This document shows positions 15,877 to 27,123 of a DNA stretch of 64,000 nt, piece after piece. The position numbers and the translations under genes were made by a program. The notes beneath the pieces were generated by a model. The model was not told where the DNA came from. It was given only the letters and a program-made list of their open reading frames with translations, and ran no database searches. The DNA is taken from assembly GCA_027459505.1 (NCBI GenBank), contig DAIDIE010000043.1, positions 62,001 through 126,000 of the forward strand, written 5' to 3'. The DNA comes from Acidobacteriota bacterium (lineage in GTDB: Bacteria > Acidobacteriota > Terriglobia > Terriglobales > SCQP01). The stretch's first letter is position 1. Every line of letters begins with the position of its first letter.

Positions 15877-16863
15877 ATGCCTGAGCAGAGCGAAACCGAT
15901 ATCGTTCCTGGGACGCAGGAAGAGGTCTCCAGCGGCAGCCAAGCAGCAGCAACGGTTGGCAAGGTGCGGGAGAGCTTTAGCCGCGCGGAAGTATTGCGGG
16001 TTTTAAAGTTGAGCTCGCAGAAGCTGAGCCGCTGGGAGCGCAACGGGATTTATCAGCGGCGGGAGAACTACAGCTTTGGCGACCTTCTGGCGCTGCGCAA
16101 GCTGGAAGCACTGTCCAGCCAGGTCTCGCTGCGGGAAATCCGCGAAGGCTTGGAGGCGGTGCGGGAGCGTTACGCGCAGCTTTCCGATCCGTTGGCGCAA
16201 CTGGGGCTGTTTGCGGCACGGCACCGGCTGCTGGTGAGCCATGAGGGACAGCAAATGGAGGCCGTTTCCGGTCAACTGACGCTTGACCTGAGTTCCCAAG
16301 CGCCGGGGGGGGCCAGGGCGCTGCCGGCCAAGAGCCAGCGTTTCTCCTGGGTGGCGGATGAATGGTTTGCCTACGGAGTGTCGCTGGAGCCGGAGCCGGA
16401 GCGGCGCGCGGAAGCGATTCAGGCCTACCTGCATTGTCTGGAATTGAATCCGCGGCATGCCAGCGCCTGGATCAATTTAGGCACGCTACGTTATCACGAG
16501 GGCAACTTCGAGGAGTGCGAGCGCTGTTACCGCACTGCGGTGGAAATCGATTCCGAATACGCGCTGGCGTTTTTTGATCTGGGGAATGTACTTGACGAAA
16601 CCGGTCGATTGACGGAGGCCATCGATGCCTACCAACGAGCGGTAGCGATCGCCCCACGCTATGGCGATGCGCATTATAACCTCGCTTTGGCCTACGAAAA
16701 AAGCGGGCAGCGCCGCCGGGCAATGGCGCACTGGCGGGCTTACCTGCGCATCGACAACACTAGCGCCTGGGCGGAGCATGCACGGCTGCAATTGCGGCGC
16801 GGGCTGGAGAAAGACACTCTGCAACTGGTCGCGGTCAAGCGGCGGCAGTCCGGGCGACGCTAA
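15877..16863 (+). CDS. MerR-type DNA-binding protein with C-terminal TPR repeats
   Basis: From ATG 15877 the protein has 328 residues. Residues 30-105 are a MerR-like winged helix (ESFSRAEVLRVLKLSSQKLS, RWERNGIYQRRENYSFGDL, LREIREGLEAVRERYAQL). A linker leads to at least three TPR units from about residue 180 (ASAWINLGTLRYHEGNFEEC, YALAFFDLGNVLDETGRLTE, GDAHYNLALAYEKSGQRRRA). The effector domain of MerR proteins is thus replaced by a protein-interaction module. It likely senses a protein partner instead of a small ligand. It converges with ligA; no operon partner is visible. Confidence 0.8.
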   Translation: MPEQSETDIVPGTQEEVSSGSQAAATVGKVRESFSRAEVLRVLKLSSQKLSRWERNGIYQRRENYSFGDLLALRKLEALSSQVSLREIREGLEAVRERYAQLSDPLAQLGLFAARHRLLVSHEGQQMEAVSGQLTLDLSSQAPGGARALPAKSQRFSWVADEWFAYGVSLEPEPERRAEAIQAYLHCLELNPRHASAWINLGTLRYHEGNFEECERCYRTAVEIDSEYALAFFDLGNVLDETGRLTEAIDAYQRAVAIAPRYGDAHYNLALAYEKSGQRRRAMAHWRAYLRIDNTSAWAEHARLQLRRGLEKDTLQLVAVKRRQSGRR

Positions 16864-16972
16864 CCGGATGTGGCTGGAGCCTGATCTCCAGGCGGCGCTT
16901 GCTTGAAAACGAGATTTGCCAGGGCAAGTCGGCCCGCATCACCTGGACGAGCGCCGCTGCAACCTCCGGTGA

Positions 16973-19003
<2,031 letters not shown>

Positions 19004-19669
19004 TCAGTTCACCGGAGTTTCCGAAGGCCAAAGCATTTCCACGATGCCGGCATGGCCGCGCTGGAGCGCGAGATCCAGGGGAGTTTGCTGCGAGTCGTTT
19101 TTCCTGTCCGCATCGGCGCCGCTGGTGAGCAGCAGCAAGGCGAGGCGCTCGAAGCCATGGTGGGCGGCGAGGTGCAGCGGAGAAAAGCCGCCGGCTTGAG
19201 GCAGATCGGGGTCGGCGCCGCTCTGCAAAAGCAGTTCCACGCACTGTAACTGATTGCGAGCGGCGGCGGCGCCTAAAGCAGTGCAGCACAGGGCATTTTG
19301 CGAGAGCGTGTTGGTTTCCGGGCGGTGCTCCAGCAGAAGTTGCAGTGTGGCCGCTTGACCGAGGAAGGCGGCCAGGTGCAAAGCGGTCCAGCCATCGGGA
19401 CTGAACTGGTTCAGGGAAGTACCGGCGGAGAGTTGTTGGCGCAGTTGTTCACAATCGCCGAGCGCGGCGGCAGTCAACAAAGAGTGTTCCGCGCCGTGTT
19501 GCAATAAGAGGCCGGCGGCCGCGCTGTGGCCGCGATAGAGGGCAAGAAAGACGGCGCTGACGCCCTGCTCGTTGCAGGTTCGAGCGAGGGCGGGATCTTG
19601 ACCCAGCAGGTGTTGCAATTGCGTGAGGTCGCCGGATTTAGCAGCTTCGAGAAGTAAGGAAGAGTTCAT
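19004..19669 (-). CDS. ankyrin-repeat protein
   Basis: The 221-residue protein is almost entirely ankyrin repeats, about six units. Clear ones are LLLEAAKSGDLTQLQHLL, SAVFLALYRGHSAAAGLLLQ, DGWTALHLAAFLGQAATLQL, CCTALGAAAARNQLQCVELL and GFSPLHLAAHHGFERLALLL, with SGADADRKNDSQQTPLDLAL after them. There is no signal peptide, so it should act in the cytosol as a protein-binding scaffold. It sits immediately upstream of ligA in the same direction. Unlike the remnant at 923-1412 it is intact. Confidence 0.85.
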   Translation of the reverse strand: MNSSLLLEAAKSGDLTQLQHLLGQDPALARTCNEQGVSAVFLALYRGHSAAAGLLLQHGAEHSLLTAAALGDCEQLRQQLSAGTSLNQFSPDGWTALHLAAFLGQAATLQLLLEHRPETNTLSQNALCCTALGAAAARNQLQCVELLLQSGADPDLPQAGGFSPLHLAAHHGFERLALLLLTSGADADRKNDSQQTPLDLALQRGHAGIVEMLWPSETPVN

Positions 19670-19792
19670 GATTGCATGAGCGCCGCAGCGGCCGCATTGG
19701 CATGTTTCAGCGGCGCGTCCTCTTGTATTCTACTGAACAAGGCCGCAATAAGGCCGCTGCCGGGAGCGGAGAAGCGAGTGGAGGAGTTTGCT

Positions 19793-20662
19793 ATGCCCAA
19801 GCGCGTTGTAAGCACCTATCTTTTCTCCAGGCAACGTCTGCACACTTCGCTCCTGGAACGGTTGGCGCAGGTGGGAGTGCAAGGCATTGAACTGTTTTGC
19901 GCGCGACACAGCTTCGATTACCGCGATGAGGTACAGGTGGAGGCGGTGGCGAACTGGGTGCGGCAAAGCGGAGTGGAACTGCACTCGCTGCACAGCCCCA
20001 TGTATGGTGGCGAGGGAGGGGGGCGGGGAGAGCCGCCGCTCAATATCGCACACCCGGACCGGCGGCAGCGCAGTGCCGCGCTGGAGGAGATTGAGCGCGC
20101 CCTGGACCTGGCGGACAGGGTGGCATTCCGCTATTTTGTGCAGCACCTGGGAATAGGGCGCGAGGAGTCCAGCCAAGCGAAGTTCGATGCCGCCTTTACC
20201 AGTATCGAGCGGCTGCGCATCCTGGCGCGGCAACGAGGAGTGACGCTGCTGTTGGAGAACATTCCCAACGCTCTGGCGACACCCGGGGCGCTGGAGGAAT
20301 TTCTGACGGCGACGCACTTGGACGATCTTGGTGTATGCCTGGATAGCGGGCACGCGAATCTGACGCCGGGAGAGTTCGGTTCCGGCGGGGTCATGAACGC
20401 CTGGAAGGTGCTGCGCGCGCGGGTTCGCTCGACGCATCTGCATGACAATCGTGGGGAACGCGACGAGCATTTGTGGCCGGGGGAAGGCACCGTGGCCTGG
20501 GCGGAACTGATTCCGGCGATGGGGGATGATATTCCGTGGGTGCTGGAAATCGAGCCCCAGGGGGACGACCTGGAGCAGGTCCTGGGACAGGTGCGGCGGA
20601 GTTTTCAGCGGTTGGAGGAGTGGCGGTCGGCAAGCCTGGGGAAAAAACAGGAACAGCGCTAG
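19793..20662 (+). CDS. sugar phosphate isomerase/epimerase family TIM-barrel protein
   Basis: I use ATG 19793, which follows GAGGAG; a longer frame upstream overlaps the divergent ankyrin promoter. The 289-residue protein belongs to the xylose-isomerase-like/AP-endonuclease-2 superfamily. Supporting blocks are LAQVGVQGIELFCARHSFDY, ELHSLHSPMYGG, VTLLLENIPNALATP, LGVCLDSGHANLT, RSTHLHDNRGERDEHLWPGE and WVLEIEPQGD. The His, Glu and Asp residues in these blocks are the usual metal ligands. Substrate is unknown. It ends tail-to-tail with the thiolase gene, overlapping by 4 bp. Confidence 0.85.
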   Translation: MPKRVVSTYLFSRQRLHTSLLERLAQVGVQGIELFCARHSFDYRDEVQVEAVANWVRQSGVELHSLHSPMYGGEGGGRGEPPLNIAHPDRRQRSAALEEIERALDLADRVAFRYFVQHLGIGREESSQAKFDAAFTSIERLRILARQRGVTLLLENIPNALATPGALEEFLTATHLDDLGVCLDSGHANLTPGEFGSGGVMNAWKVLRARVRSTHLHDNRGERDEHLWPGEGTVAWAELIPAMGDDIPWVLEIEPQGDDLEQVLGQVRRSFQRLEEWRSASLGKKQEQR

Positions 20663-21861
20663 CGAGCGAGGTTTTCGAAGATGGCGGCCGCGCCCATGCC
20701 GCCGCCGACGCACAAGGCGATAAGAGCATAGCGGGCGCTGCGGCGGCGTAATTCCGCGAGAGCGCTGACGGCCAGGCGAGCGCCGGTGCAGCCCAAGGGA
20801 TGGCCCAGAGCGATGGCGCCGCCATTTACGTTGACGCGGGCACTGTCCAAGCCCGCCAGTTGGATAACGGCCAGCGCCTGCACGGCAAAAGCCTCGTTGA
20901 GTTCGATAATCTCCATTTGCTCCAAGCGCAGGCTGGCACGCTCCAGGACGCGCGCGATGGCTGGAACAGGGCCGGTGCCCATCATTGCGGGCTCGACTCC
21001 GGCGGTGGCATAAGCGACCAGGCGAGCAATGGGTTCCAACTGATGGCGTTTGCAAAGCTCTTTGGAAGCGAGCAGGAGAGCGGCCGCGCCGTCGCTGCGT
21101 TGTGAGGCGTTGCCGGCGGTGACCTGACCGCGGGCGTGGAAGGCGGGTTTGAGCGCCGCCAAGGCTTCCAAAGAGGTGTCGCGGCGGGGCCCCTCATCCT
21201 TTTCAATCAGGCGTTCCTCCCACTGGCCGCCGGAGCGGTGCAGCTGCGGGTCGCCGGGAAGCTGCGCCTGGATGGGAAGGATTTCGTCGTGGAACTTCCC
21301 GAAGTCCTGGGCATTACAGGCTTTCTGGTGACTGCGCAGGGCGAAGGTATCGGCCTGGGCTCGGGGGATGGCGTAGCGCAAGGCCAGGCGCTCGGCGGCG
21401 AGGCCCATGCTGAGATAGGTATCGGGGCGGGACTCGATGAGGGCGGGATTGGGGGAAGGCTTATGGCCGCCGACCGGGACCATGCTCATACTTTCGACGC
21501 CGCCGGCCACGATGAGGTCGACGCCGGCGTGGATGCGCTCGGAGGCGAGCGCAATGGCTTCCAGGCCCGAAGCACAGAAACGATTCACCGTCATGGCGGA
21601 ACTGGTGACGGGAAATCCGGCACGTAACGCGGCGATGCGGGCAATATTGTGTCCCTGCTCGGCTTCGGGAGTGGCGCAGCCGAGAATGACATCTTCGATC
21701 TCGCTGGCGGGCAGGCGCTGTTCCTCGCCGTGGCGGGCGCGCTGCAAAACGCCCTGCAGAACGGCGGCGGCCAGGTCGTCGGGGCGAGTGGCGCGCAGAC
21801 TGCCCTTGCCGGCGCGGGTCACCGGGGAGCGCAGAGCGGAGATGATGAAGGCATCTTTCAT
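20659..21861 (-). CDS. fadA: acetyl-CoA acyltransferase (thiolase)
   Basis: This enzyme cleaves 3-ketoacyl-CoA to acetyl-CoA and a shortened acyl-CoA, the last step of beta-oxidation. From ATG 21861 it has 400 residues, a normal length. The nucleophilic Cys96 is in NRFCASGLEA. The GGAIALGHPLGCTGAR block gives His354, and CVGGGMGAA gives Cys384. It lies 13 bp downstream of the fadN-type gene in the same direction, matching the YusL-YusK (FadN-FadA) arrangement of Bacillus. An upstream extension of the frame overlaps fadN and is not credible. Confidence 0.92.
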   Translation of the reverse strand: MKDAFIISALRSPVTRAGKGSLRATRPDDLAAAVLQGVLQRARHGEEQRLPASEIEDVILGCATPEAEQGHNIARIAALRAGFPVTSSAMTVNRFCASGLEAIALASERIHAGVDLIVAGGVESMSMVPVGGHKPSPNPALIESRPDTYLSMGLAAERLALRYAIPRAQADTFALRSHQKACNAQDFGKFHDEILPIQAQLPGDPQLHRSGGQWEERLIEKDEGPRRDTSLEALAALKPAFHARGQVTAGNASQRSDGAAALLLASKELCKRHQLEPIARLVAYATAGVEPAMMGTGPVPAIARVLERASLRLEQMEIIELNEAFAVQALAVIQLAGLDSARVNVNGGAIALGHPLGCTGARLAVSALAELRRRSARYALIALCVGGGMGAAAIFENLAR

Positions 21862-21874
21862 AGGCCGAAGCAGG

Positions 21875-24319
21875 TCAATTGCGAAGTGTTTGACCGGTTT
21901 TGGCGGTGTACTGCAGCCGTTCCTGGGTGCGGCGCTCCCCGCAAAGGGAGAGGAAGGCCTCGCGCTCAAGTTCGAGCAAGTAATCCTCCGACAAGGGGAC
22001 TCCGGCGGCGACATCGCCGCCGCTCATGACGCCGGCAAGGTGGGCGGCGATTTTGGCTTCATGTTCGGTGATGGTTTCGGCCATGCGCATGAGATAGACC
22101 TCCATGAGGAGGGTAGCGCGCAAATTGCGGCCGGGAGCGGGAACGGTTTCGGGGGGACGGCTGGCATAGCCTTCGCGGAAGATATGCAGCGCCTGTTCGC
22201 GAGCGGCGGCCAGCAGGCGGTCACGATTGGCGACGACGGGGTGGGTGCTGCGCAAAAAACCCAACTGCCGCGCCTGTTGCGCCGATCGGGAGACGCGGGA
22301 GAAGAGGATTGTGTGGAAGGCGGTGCGAATGGCCTGTTGCACTTCCACGCCATCGGGACGTAAGCCGTCGGGCTGGAGGGCGAGGGCGCTGTGCACGGCG
22401 CGGAGCAGCATTTCCTTGCACCCGCCGCCGGCGGGCACTAAACCATAGGCGGGCTCGCCAAGGCCGATATAGAGTTCGGCGTGGGCCATGACGTGGGCGG
22501 CATTGAGCACCATTTCGCAACCGCCGCCCAGGGTCCAGCCAAAGGGAGCGACCACGACGGGGCGACGGGAGCGTTTGAGGGCGCCGGTCATGGCCTGCAG
22601 GGAGAGCACGGAAGCTTCAATTTCATCCCAGCTCTCGGCCTGGATGTCCATGAGCAGCGCATGCAGGTTTAATCCGGAACAGAAGTGTTCCGACTCGGAG
22701 GTGATGACAAAGGCATCGAACGGAGACTCGTGGTCGTTGAGGACCCGGGTGACCATTTGGACGATGTCGGGGCCCATGACGTTATTGCGGGTATGCAGTT
22801 CGAGACAGCCGATACCATCGCCGAGGTCGAGCATGGAGCAGCCGGGATTACGCTGTACTTCGCGGGCGCCGCGATAACGGCTCAACTGCAGAACGCCGGG
22901 AGGGTTGTGGACGGGCTGATAAGTGAGCGTGCGCGGGGAAAAATTGAGCAGGGTGCGGACCAGATCCGGAGCGCGCCCCATGGAGGAGGCGGCAGGCGCC
23001 TGCAAGGTGCGGTAGAAGGCGCGGGCGCCGCTTTGCAACAGGCGTTCCACAAACGGGGGAAGGGAACGGCCATCTTGGCGAATGCGCTGGCAGGTCGCGC
23101 CGAGGTCGAGCGCGTCCCAAAGTTCAAAGGGGCCCATGAGCCAGTTGTAGCCCCAGCGCATGGCCTGATCGACGATATAGGGTTCGTCGGCGATTTCAGG
23201 CACGCGATGGGCGGCATAGAGGAATAGATCAGTGAGGATGCGCCAGAGGAACTGGCCGCCTTCGTCACGTTCCTGGATGAGATAGCGCAGGCGGTCGAGC
23301 GGCTCATCGAGATTGCGGGCCTGTTCCAGGGAAGCAAGATGGACGCGATGGCGGGGCCGGTATTCGAAGGCGCTCAGGTCGAGGGTGAGAATTTCGGTCT
23401 GCTGCTCGGAGCGTTCGACACGTTTATAGAATCCCTGGCCGGTTTTTTCGCCGACCCATCCGCGCTGCAGCATGTCCTGCATGAATTGGGGAAGCTGAAA
23501 CAAGTCACGGCACTCGTCGTTGGGAAGTTGGGCGTAAGAGTTGCGCAGCATGCCGCTGAAGGCTTCCACGCCAACGAGATCGATGGTGCCGAAGACAGCG
23601 TGATCGCCCCACATGCCAACGTTGGAGATGAGGGCATCGACCTCTTCGATGGTGAGGCGCATTTCCTGCATGACGTGGATGGCGTTCATGAGGAAGAAAT
23701 TGGCGATGCGGCCAGCGACAAAGCTGGGCGTGTCTTTGGCGACCAAGACGCTCTTGCCGAGGCGCCGGTCGGCGAAGTCACTGATCCAGTGCTGAACGGC
23801 AGGATCGGTGTGGGGCGTGGGGATGAGCTCCAGCAGGCGGGTGTAGCGCGGGGGATTAAAGAAATGCGTGCCGAAAAAGCGGCGGCCTACTTCAGCGGGC
23901 AGGCCGGCGCCGATCTGGGCAATGGGCAGGCCGCTGCTGGTGGTGGTGAGGGCGGCTTGCGCGTTCAGGTGTGGTACCACGCGGGTAAGCAGCGCGCGTT
24001 TGGCTTCCAGATCTTCGGTGATGGCCTCAATAACCCAGTCGGCCTCGCGCAGGCGCGGAAGATCCTCGGCAAAATTTCCGAGGCGGACGCGCGCCGTGCT
24101 GGACAGGTCATAAAAGGCGGGAGGGTAAAGATCGCGGAGCTCCTCCAGGGCCCTCCGCACTGCCGCGTTGCGATCAGAAGGGGATGAAGAAGGCTGATCA
24201 AAAAAAAAGACGGCTACGCCCTGGTTAGCAAGATGAGCGGCGATGCGGCTGCCCATGGTGCCCGCACCCAGTACGGCGACGGTGTGAATGGGGCGATGCA
24301 GGACGCGATCGTTAAACAT
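21875..24319 (-). CDS. fadN: bifunctional 3-hydroxyacyl-CoA dehydrogenase / enoyl-CoA hydratase (FadN type)
   Basis: From ATG 24319 the protein has 814 residues. The N-terminal NAD-binding motif is VAVLGAGTMGSRIAAHLANQ, followed by the dehydrogenase blocks SSGLPIAQIGAG, FFGTHFFNPPRYTRLLELIP and KDTPSFVAGRIANFFLMN. A second dehydrogenase C-domain lies near residues 300-400. The C-terminal third is an enoyl-CoA hydratase/isomerase (AFVITSESEHFCSGLNLHAL, VVVAPFGWTLGGGCEMVLNA, YIGLGEPAYGLVPAGGG). This dehydrogenase-first order is that of FadN/YusL, not FadB. It forms a beta-oxidation operon with fadA. No acyl-CoA dehydrogenase is seen next to them. Confidence 0.9.
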   Translation of the reverse strand: MFNDRVLHRPIHTVAVLGAGTMGSRIAAHLANQGVAVFFFDQPSSSPSDRNAAVRRALEELRDLYPPAFYDLSSTARVRLGNFAEDLPRLREADWVIEAITEDLEAKRALLTRVVPHLNAQAALTTTSSGLPIAQIGAGLPAEVGRRFFGTHFFNPPRYTRLLELIPTPHTDPAVQHWISDFADRRLGKSVLVAKDTPSFVAGRIANFFLMNAIHVMQEMRLTIEEVDALISNVGMWGDHAVFGTIDLVGVEAFSGMLRNSYAQLPNDECRDLFQLPQFMQDMLQRGWVGEKTGQGFYKRVERSEQQTEILTLDLSAFEYRPRHRVHLASLEQARNLDEPLDRLRYLIQERDEGGQFLWRILTDLFLYAAHRVPEIADEPYIVDQAMRWGYNWLMGPFELWDALDLGATCQRIRQDGRSLPPFVERLLQSGARAFYRTLQAPAASSMGRAPDLVRTLLNFSPRTLTYQPVHNPPGVLQLSRYRGAREVQRNPGCSMLDLGDGIGCLELHTRNNVMGPDIVQMVTRVLNDHESPFDAFVITSESEHFCSGLNLHALLMDIQAESWDEIEASVLSLQAMTGALKRSRRPVVVAPFGWTLGGGCEMVLNAAHVMAHAELYIGLGEPAYGLVPAGGGCKEMLLRAVHSALALQPDGLRPDGVEVQQAIRTAFHTILFSRVSRSAQQARQLGFLRSTHPVVANRDRLLAAAREQALHIFREGYASRPPETVPAPGRNLRATLLMEVYLMRMAETITEHEAKIAAHLAGVMSGGDVAAGVPLSEDYLLELEREAFLSLCGERRTQERLQYTAKTGQTLRN

Positions 24320-24680
24320 GGCGCAAGAGGGTCGGACAACAGCAAAAGCGCTTCCGGGCAATCAAGAGCTGTTCCACAGGCACTTTGAGTCTACACGAGC
24401 GTTGCAACCGGTCACAATGCGGGCGTCGGGGCAAGTGACGCGGCAGTTAATAGTCAGGGGGCGAGGAGTTGTCAGATTCCGCTGCCCAGTTGTGCGGGGT
24501 GATTCTGGCGAGGGCGCGGGTCACCGCATGAGCCGGTCGCACCATCAGGTGGCGCCATGGGGAGGTGCGCGGATACAGAATCCCGCACGTCCTCAATCAG
24601 GAGGGAGTTCTGCTGGGAAGTAGCGGCCGGAAACGTTTCGCAGTGGATTCTAATGTCTGAAAAACGGCCAGCGCGGGAAA
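24320..24680. other. 361-bp spacer upstream of fadN
   Basis: This lies between the fadN start and the end of the MEMO-family gene, both on the minus strand, and should carry the fadN promoter. No clear hexamers, operator dyad or small gene were found. A GTTGTCAGATT fragment near 24470 recalls the dispersed intergenic repeat. Confidence 0.35.
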
Positions 24681-25946
24681 TCAGGCGTAAAAACGCAGGG
24701 CGCCGAAGGAGACTACCGATCCCGGGTCGATGTTCCACTGTTCGTAGCAGAGCAAATCGCCGCTATGCGGGCTGGTGGTGCGCAGGAACGTATACAGGGG
24801 GGAATAGCCGCACCAGCGCAGGACATCTGGGGCAAGAGCGGTGTCGAGCTTCGGGTGGGCGGGGTGAACAAGGGAGCGAAAGCCCCGGAGATCCGCGGCT
24901 TGGAGCGCGCGTAGGCGCTCCATGTCGTGGCGTTCCACCTCGCTCATGCGCGCGCTGTCGTTCTGCGCCGCCTGTTCATCCCCGTAGCGCTTGCCGATGT
25001 GGGCAAAGTCGACGCCGAGAATCCAGAAGAGCTCTTCGCCGCGCTGGTGGGCTAAAGTCTCGAGGGCGTCGAGGAATTGACGGACAGGGGGCGGCTCCAT
25101 GCCGGGCTGGCTTGGATCATGGGCCAACGGACCACAAAGGATGGGAAGAATGCGCGGGGGCTGGCGTTGGCGATAACTGGTAAAGAGAGCCTGAAATTCG
25201 ATGGAATGCTCTATCGCGTGACAATAGTCTTCTTCCACCAGCGCGCTTCCGGCGCGAGCGCGAAGAAATGAGAGTGCCTCCTGGTCGACTTCCAACTGGC
25301 CGAGAGGCGTGGTGTAGGGTTTGGCGGTAACACCAAAGCAATTGGCGTCGCCGTAATGGGAGGTTCCGAGAATGATTACGGTACGTCCGTTGAGCTCGGG
25401 GAGCTGTTGATAGGCCGACACGTAAGAGCGGATGCCGCCATGAGGGGAGACGTGAGGCGCCGCAATAGCGAGCAGGCGCCGTTGCTTTGGTTGTGGAGAA
25501 AAGGAGGTGATACGGTTTCCAGGCGTGGAGCCTCCGCTGAAAAATGAGGTCAGGAGCTGCTGCGCCGCTTCGCCAATCGCAGGATAGGCGGCGCCGGCGT
25601 GGGACATGGGGCGTTGAGGAAGGCCGCGGAATTCAGCGATGCGTTGCCGGCGCAGTGCCTCGAACTCGGGGGTCTGCAGGAAGCCGTGTTCGCGGAGCAA
25701 TTGCAGGAGTTGCTGGAGCCGTTCGTGGCCGAGCTCGATCCCCGTCAAGCGTCGCGAAACTTGCTCGGCCTGTTCCATCGTGTGCGCACCGTCGAGAGCA
25801 CTCAACGCTCCAAACCAAACCGGTGGAATGACCAGTACCGAGCGGGTGTAGCCAAAGGGGTCGCGCAGAACGAGACCAGGGTGTTTAGCGTCGGTGGAGG
25901 GGAATATGTCCAGCGTGGCGCGAAGGGCAGGCAGCAGGTCGGCCAT
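24681..25946 (-). CDS. MEMO1/AmmeMemoRadiSam system protein B with N-terminal winged-helix-like domain
   Basis: Residues about 130-421 are a MEMO domain, related to class III extradiol dioxygenases. Markers are AIAAPHVSPHGGIRSYVSAY, VIILGTSHYGDAN, AIEHSIEFQALF, WILGVDFAHIGKRYGDE and the C-terminal YEQWNIDP. The His residues in APH, TSH and FAH match the family metal site. The first 130 residues add a PqqD-like pattern (SALDGAHTMEQAEQVSRRLT, LLQLLREHGFLQTPEFEAL). The usual AMMECR1 and radical-SAM partners are absent nearby. The activity of bacterial MEMO proteins is unsettled, so I give no reaction. Confidence 0.85.
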   Translation of the reverse strand: MADLLPALRATLDIFPSTDAKHPGLVLRDPFGYTRSVLVIPPVWFGALSALDGAHTMEQAEQVSRRLTGIELGHERLQQLLQLLREHGFLQTPEFEALRRQRIAEFRGLPQRPMSHAGAAYPAIGEAAQQLLTSFFSGGSTPGNRITSFSPQPKQRRLLAIAAPHVSPHGGIRSYVSAYQQLPELNGRTVIILGTSHYGDANCFGVTAKPYTTPLGQLEVDQEALSFLRARAGSALVEEDYCHAIEHSIEFQALFTSYRQRQPPRILPILCGPLAHDPSQPGMEPPPVRQFLDALETLAHQRGEELFWILGVDFAHIGKRYGDEQAAQNDSARMSEVERHDMERLRALQAADLRGFRSLVHPAHPKLDTALAPDVLRWCGYSPLYTFLRTTSPHSGDLLCYEQWNIDPGSVVSFGALRFYA

Positions 25947-25998
25947 ATCAGCATGCTAGCAGTGTCGCAACCAGGCGTGCCACCATCACTGGTGAGAG

Positions 25999-26175
25999 CT
26001 AAAAGTGGTAGCGCTTACATCCACACCGGCGGCAGGCGTAGGTGCTCATGCCCAGTCGTTTGAGCAGGCGCTCCCAGACATTGGACGGTTTTCGACGGGT
26101 GAGATCGCAGCCGCAGCGCCAGCAGAACACCTCCTCCCGGGTCAACTTAATGGCCATCTTATCGCTTGCATTCAT
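25999..26175 (-). CDS. 58-residue zinc-ribbon protein downstream of truB
   Basis: ATG 26175 opens a 58-residue frame just 18 bp after the truB stop and in the same direction. It reads VFCWRCGCDLTRRKPSNVWE, then RLLKRLGMSTYACRRCGCKR. The paired CxxC motifs (Cys18/21 and Cys48/51, with Cys23 and Cys53 as extras) define a small zinc ribbon rich in Arg. The composition suggests nucleic-acid or ribosome binding. No strong ribosome site is seen, so translational coupling with truB is likely; ATG at 26157 is an alternative start. Family not recognised. Confidence 0.65.
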   Translation of the reverse strand: MNASDKMAIKLTREEVFCWRCGCDLTRRKPSNVWERLLKRLGMSTYACRRCGCKRYHF

Positions 26176-26193
26176 GCGGGATCGTGAATTTGT

Positions 26194-27123
26194 TTATTTT
26201 AGTCCAACTTGCGCGCCAGTAGTAGATTTTCGAAGAACCAATTTGGGATGAAACATGGAGCCACTGAGGCGTTGGCCTATAGCAACGATCTGCTCTTGTC
26301 CATTGAAGACGCGTACGAATGGTGCGCAGGAGAAATCCGGGAGATTCACTCGCTGCCCCTGCACCATGCGGCGCAGGATATCTTCAGGAGGGATCACGGC
26401 TGGGAACTGGTTCAACAAAAGTCTTTCCGGAAAAAAGATGGAATCCAGCTTATCGTTTTGGCCGAGTTCCGCAAGCTGTTCAAGGGTACAGGAATGGGAC
26501 AGGGTGAAGTTGCCGGCGCGTTCGCGGCGCAATTGGGTAATATGCGCCCCCACGCGGAGAGCCTGTCCAAGCTCATGCGCAATGGAACGAACGTAGGTAC
26601 CGCTGGAGCAGTGCAGGTGAACCTGCAAGAAGGGCTCTTCGTAACGGAGCAGTTCCAGGGAATGAATCTCTACGGCAATCGGGGTCAAGGTGACCGGTTT
26701 TTGGGCGCGCGCCATCGCGTAGGCTCGCTGGCCGGCGATCTTTTTGGCGGAAAAAGCGGGGGGCAGTTGGAAAATATTGCCGCGAAAGCGGGCGAGCGCC
26801 GCTTCTATTTCTGTGCGGCTGGGGCCGCAGTCGCTTGTGAGTCCGACAGGCTCGCCCTCGGAATCATAAGTTGTGGTGGCAAAGCCAAAGCGAATGGTGG
26901 CGGTGTACTCCTTCTCCGCGTGCAGAAAGAATTGAGCAAGCCGGGTAAGGTCGCCGAACAGCAGAGGCAATACGCCCGTTGCTAAAGGATCGAGGGTGCC
27001 AATGTGGCCAACCGAGCGCTGATGAAGGAGACGGCGCACGCGCGCGACCACGTCGTGCGAGGTCCACCCGGCCGGCTTGTCGATCACTACCGCCCCGCTG
27101 GACGTGCTTTGCAGAGTGTTCAT
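26194..27123 (-). CDS. truB: tRNA pseudouridine-55 synthase TruB
   Basis: TruB makes pseudouridine 55 in the T-loop of tRNAs. From ATG 27123 it has 309 residues. Motifs seen are VVIDKPAGWTSHDVVARVRR, the catalytic loop HIGTLDPLATGVLPLLFGD with its Asp, KEYTATIRFGFATTTYDSEG, and SSGTYVRSIAHELGQALRVG with the C-terminal PUA-like tail. In many bacteria truB follows infB/rbfA. Here it follows a secreted nuclease gene with a 4-bp overlap (ATGA type), which is unusual. The start must be 27123 because longer versions run through the nuclease gene. Confidence 0.94.
   Translation of the reverse strand: MNTLQSTSSGAVVIDKPAGWTSHDVVARVRRLLHQRSVGHIGTLDPLATGVLPLLFGDLTRLAQFFLHAEKEYTATIRFGFATTTYDSEGEPVGLTSDCGPSRTEIEAALARFRGNIFQLPPAFSAKKIAGQRAYAMARAQKPVTLTPIAVEIHSLELLRYEEPFLQVHLHCSSGTYVRSIAHELGQALRVGAHITQLRRERAGNFTLSHSCTLEQLAELGQNDKLDSIFFPERLLLNQFPAVIPPEDILRRMVQGQRVNLPDFSCAPFVRVFNGQEQIVAIGQRLSGSMFHPKLVLRKSTTGAQVGLK

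Noticed and set aside
20659-22014. Longer thiolase frame starting inside fadN
   Set aside because: The thiolase fold begins at ATG 21861 (MKDAFIISALRSP). Upstream residues are a shadow of fadN.
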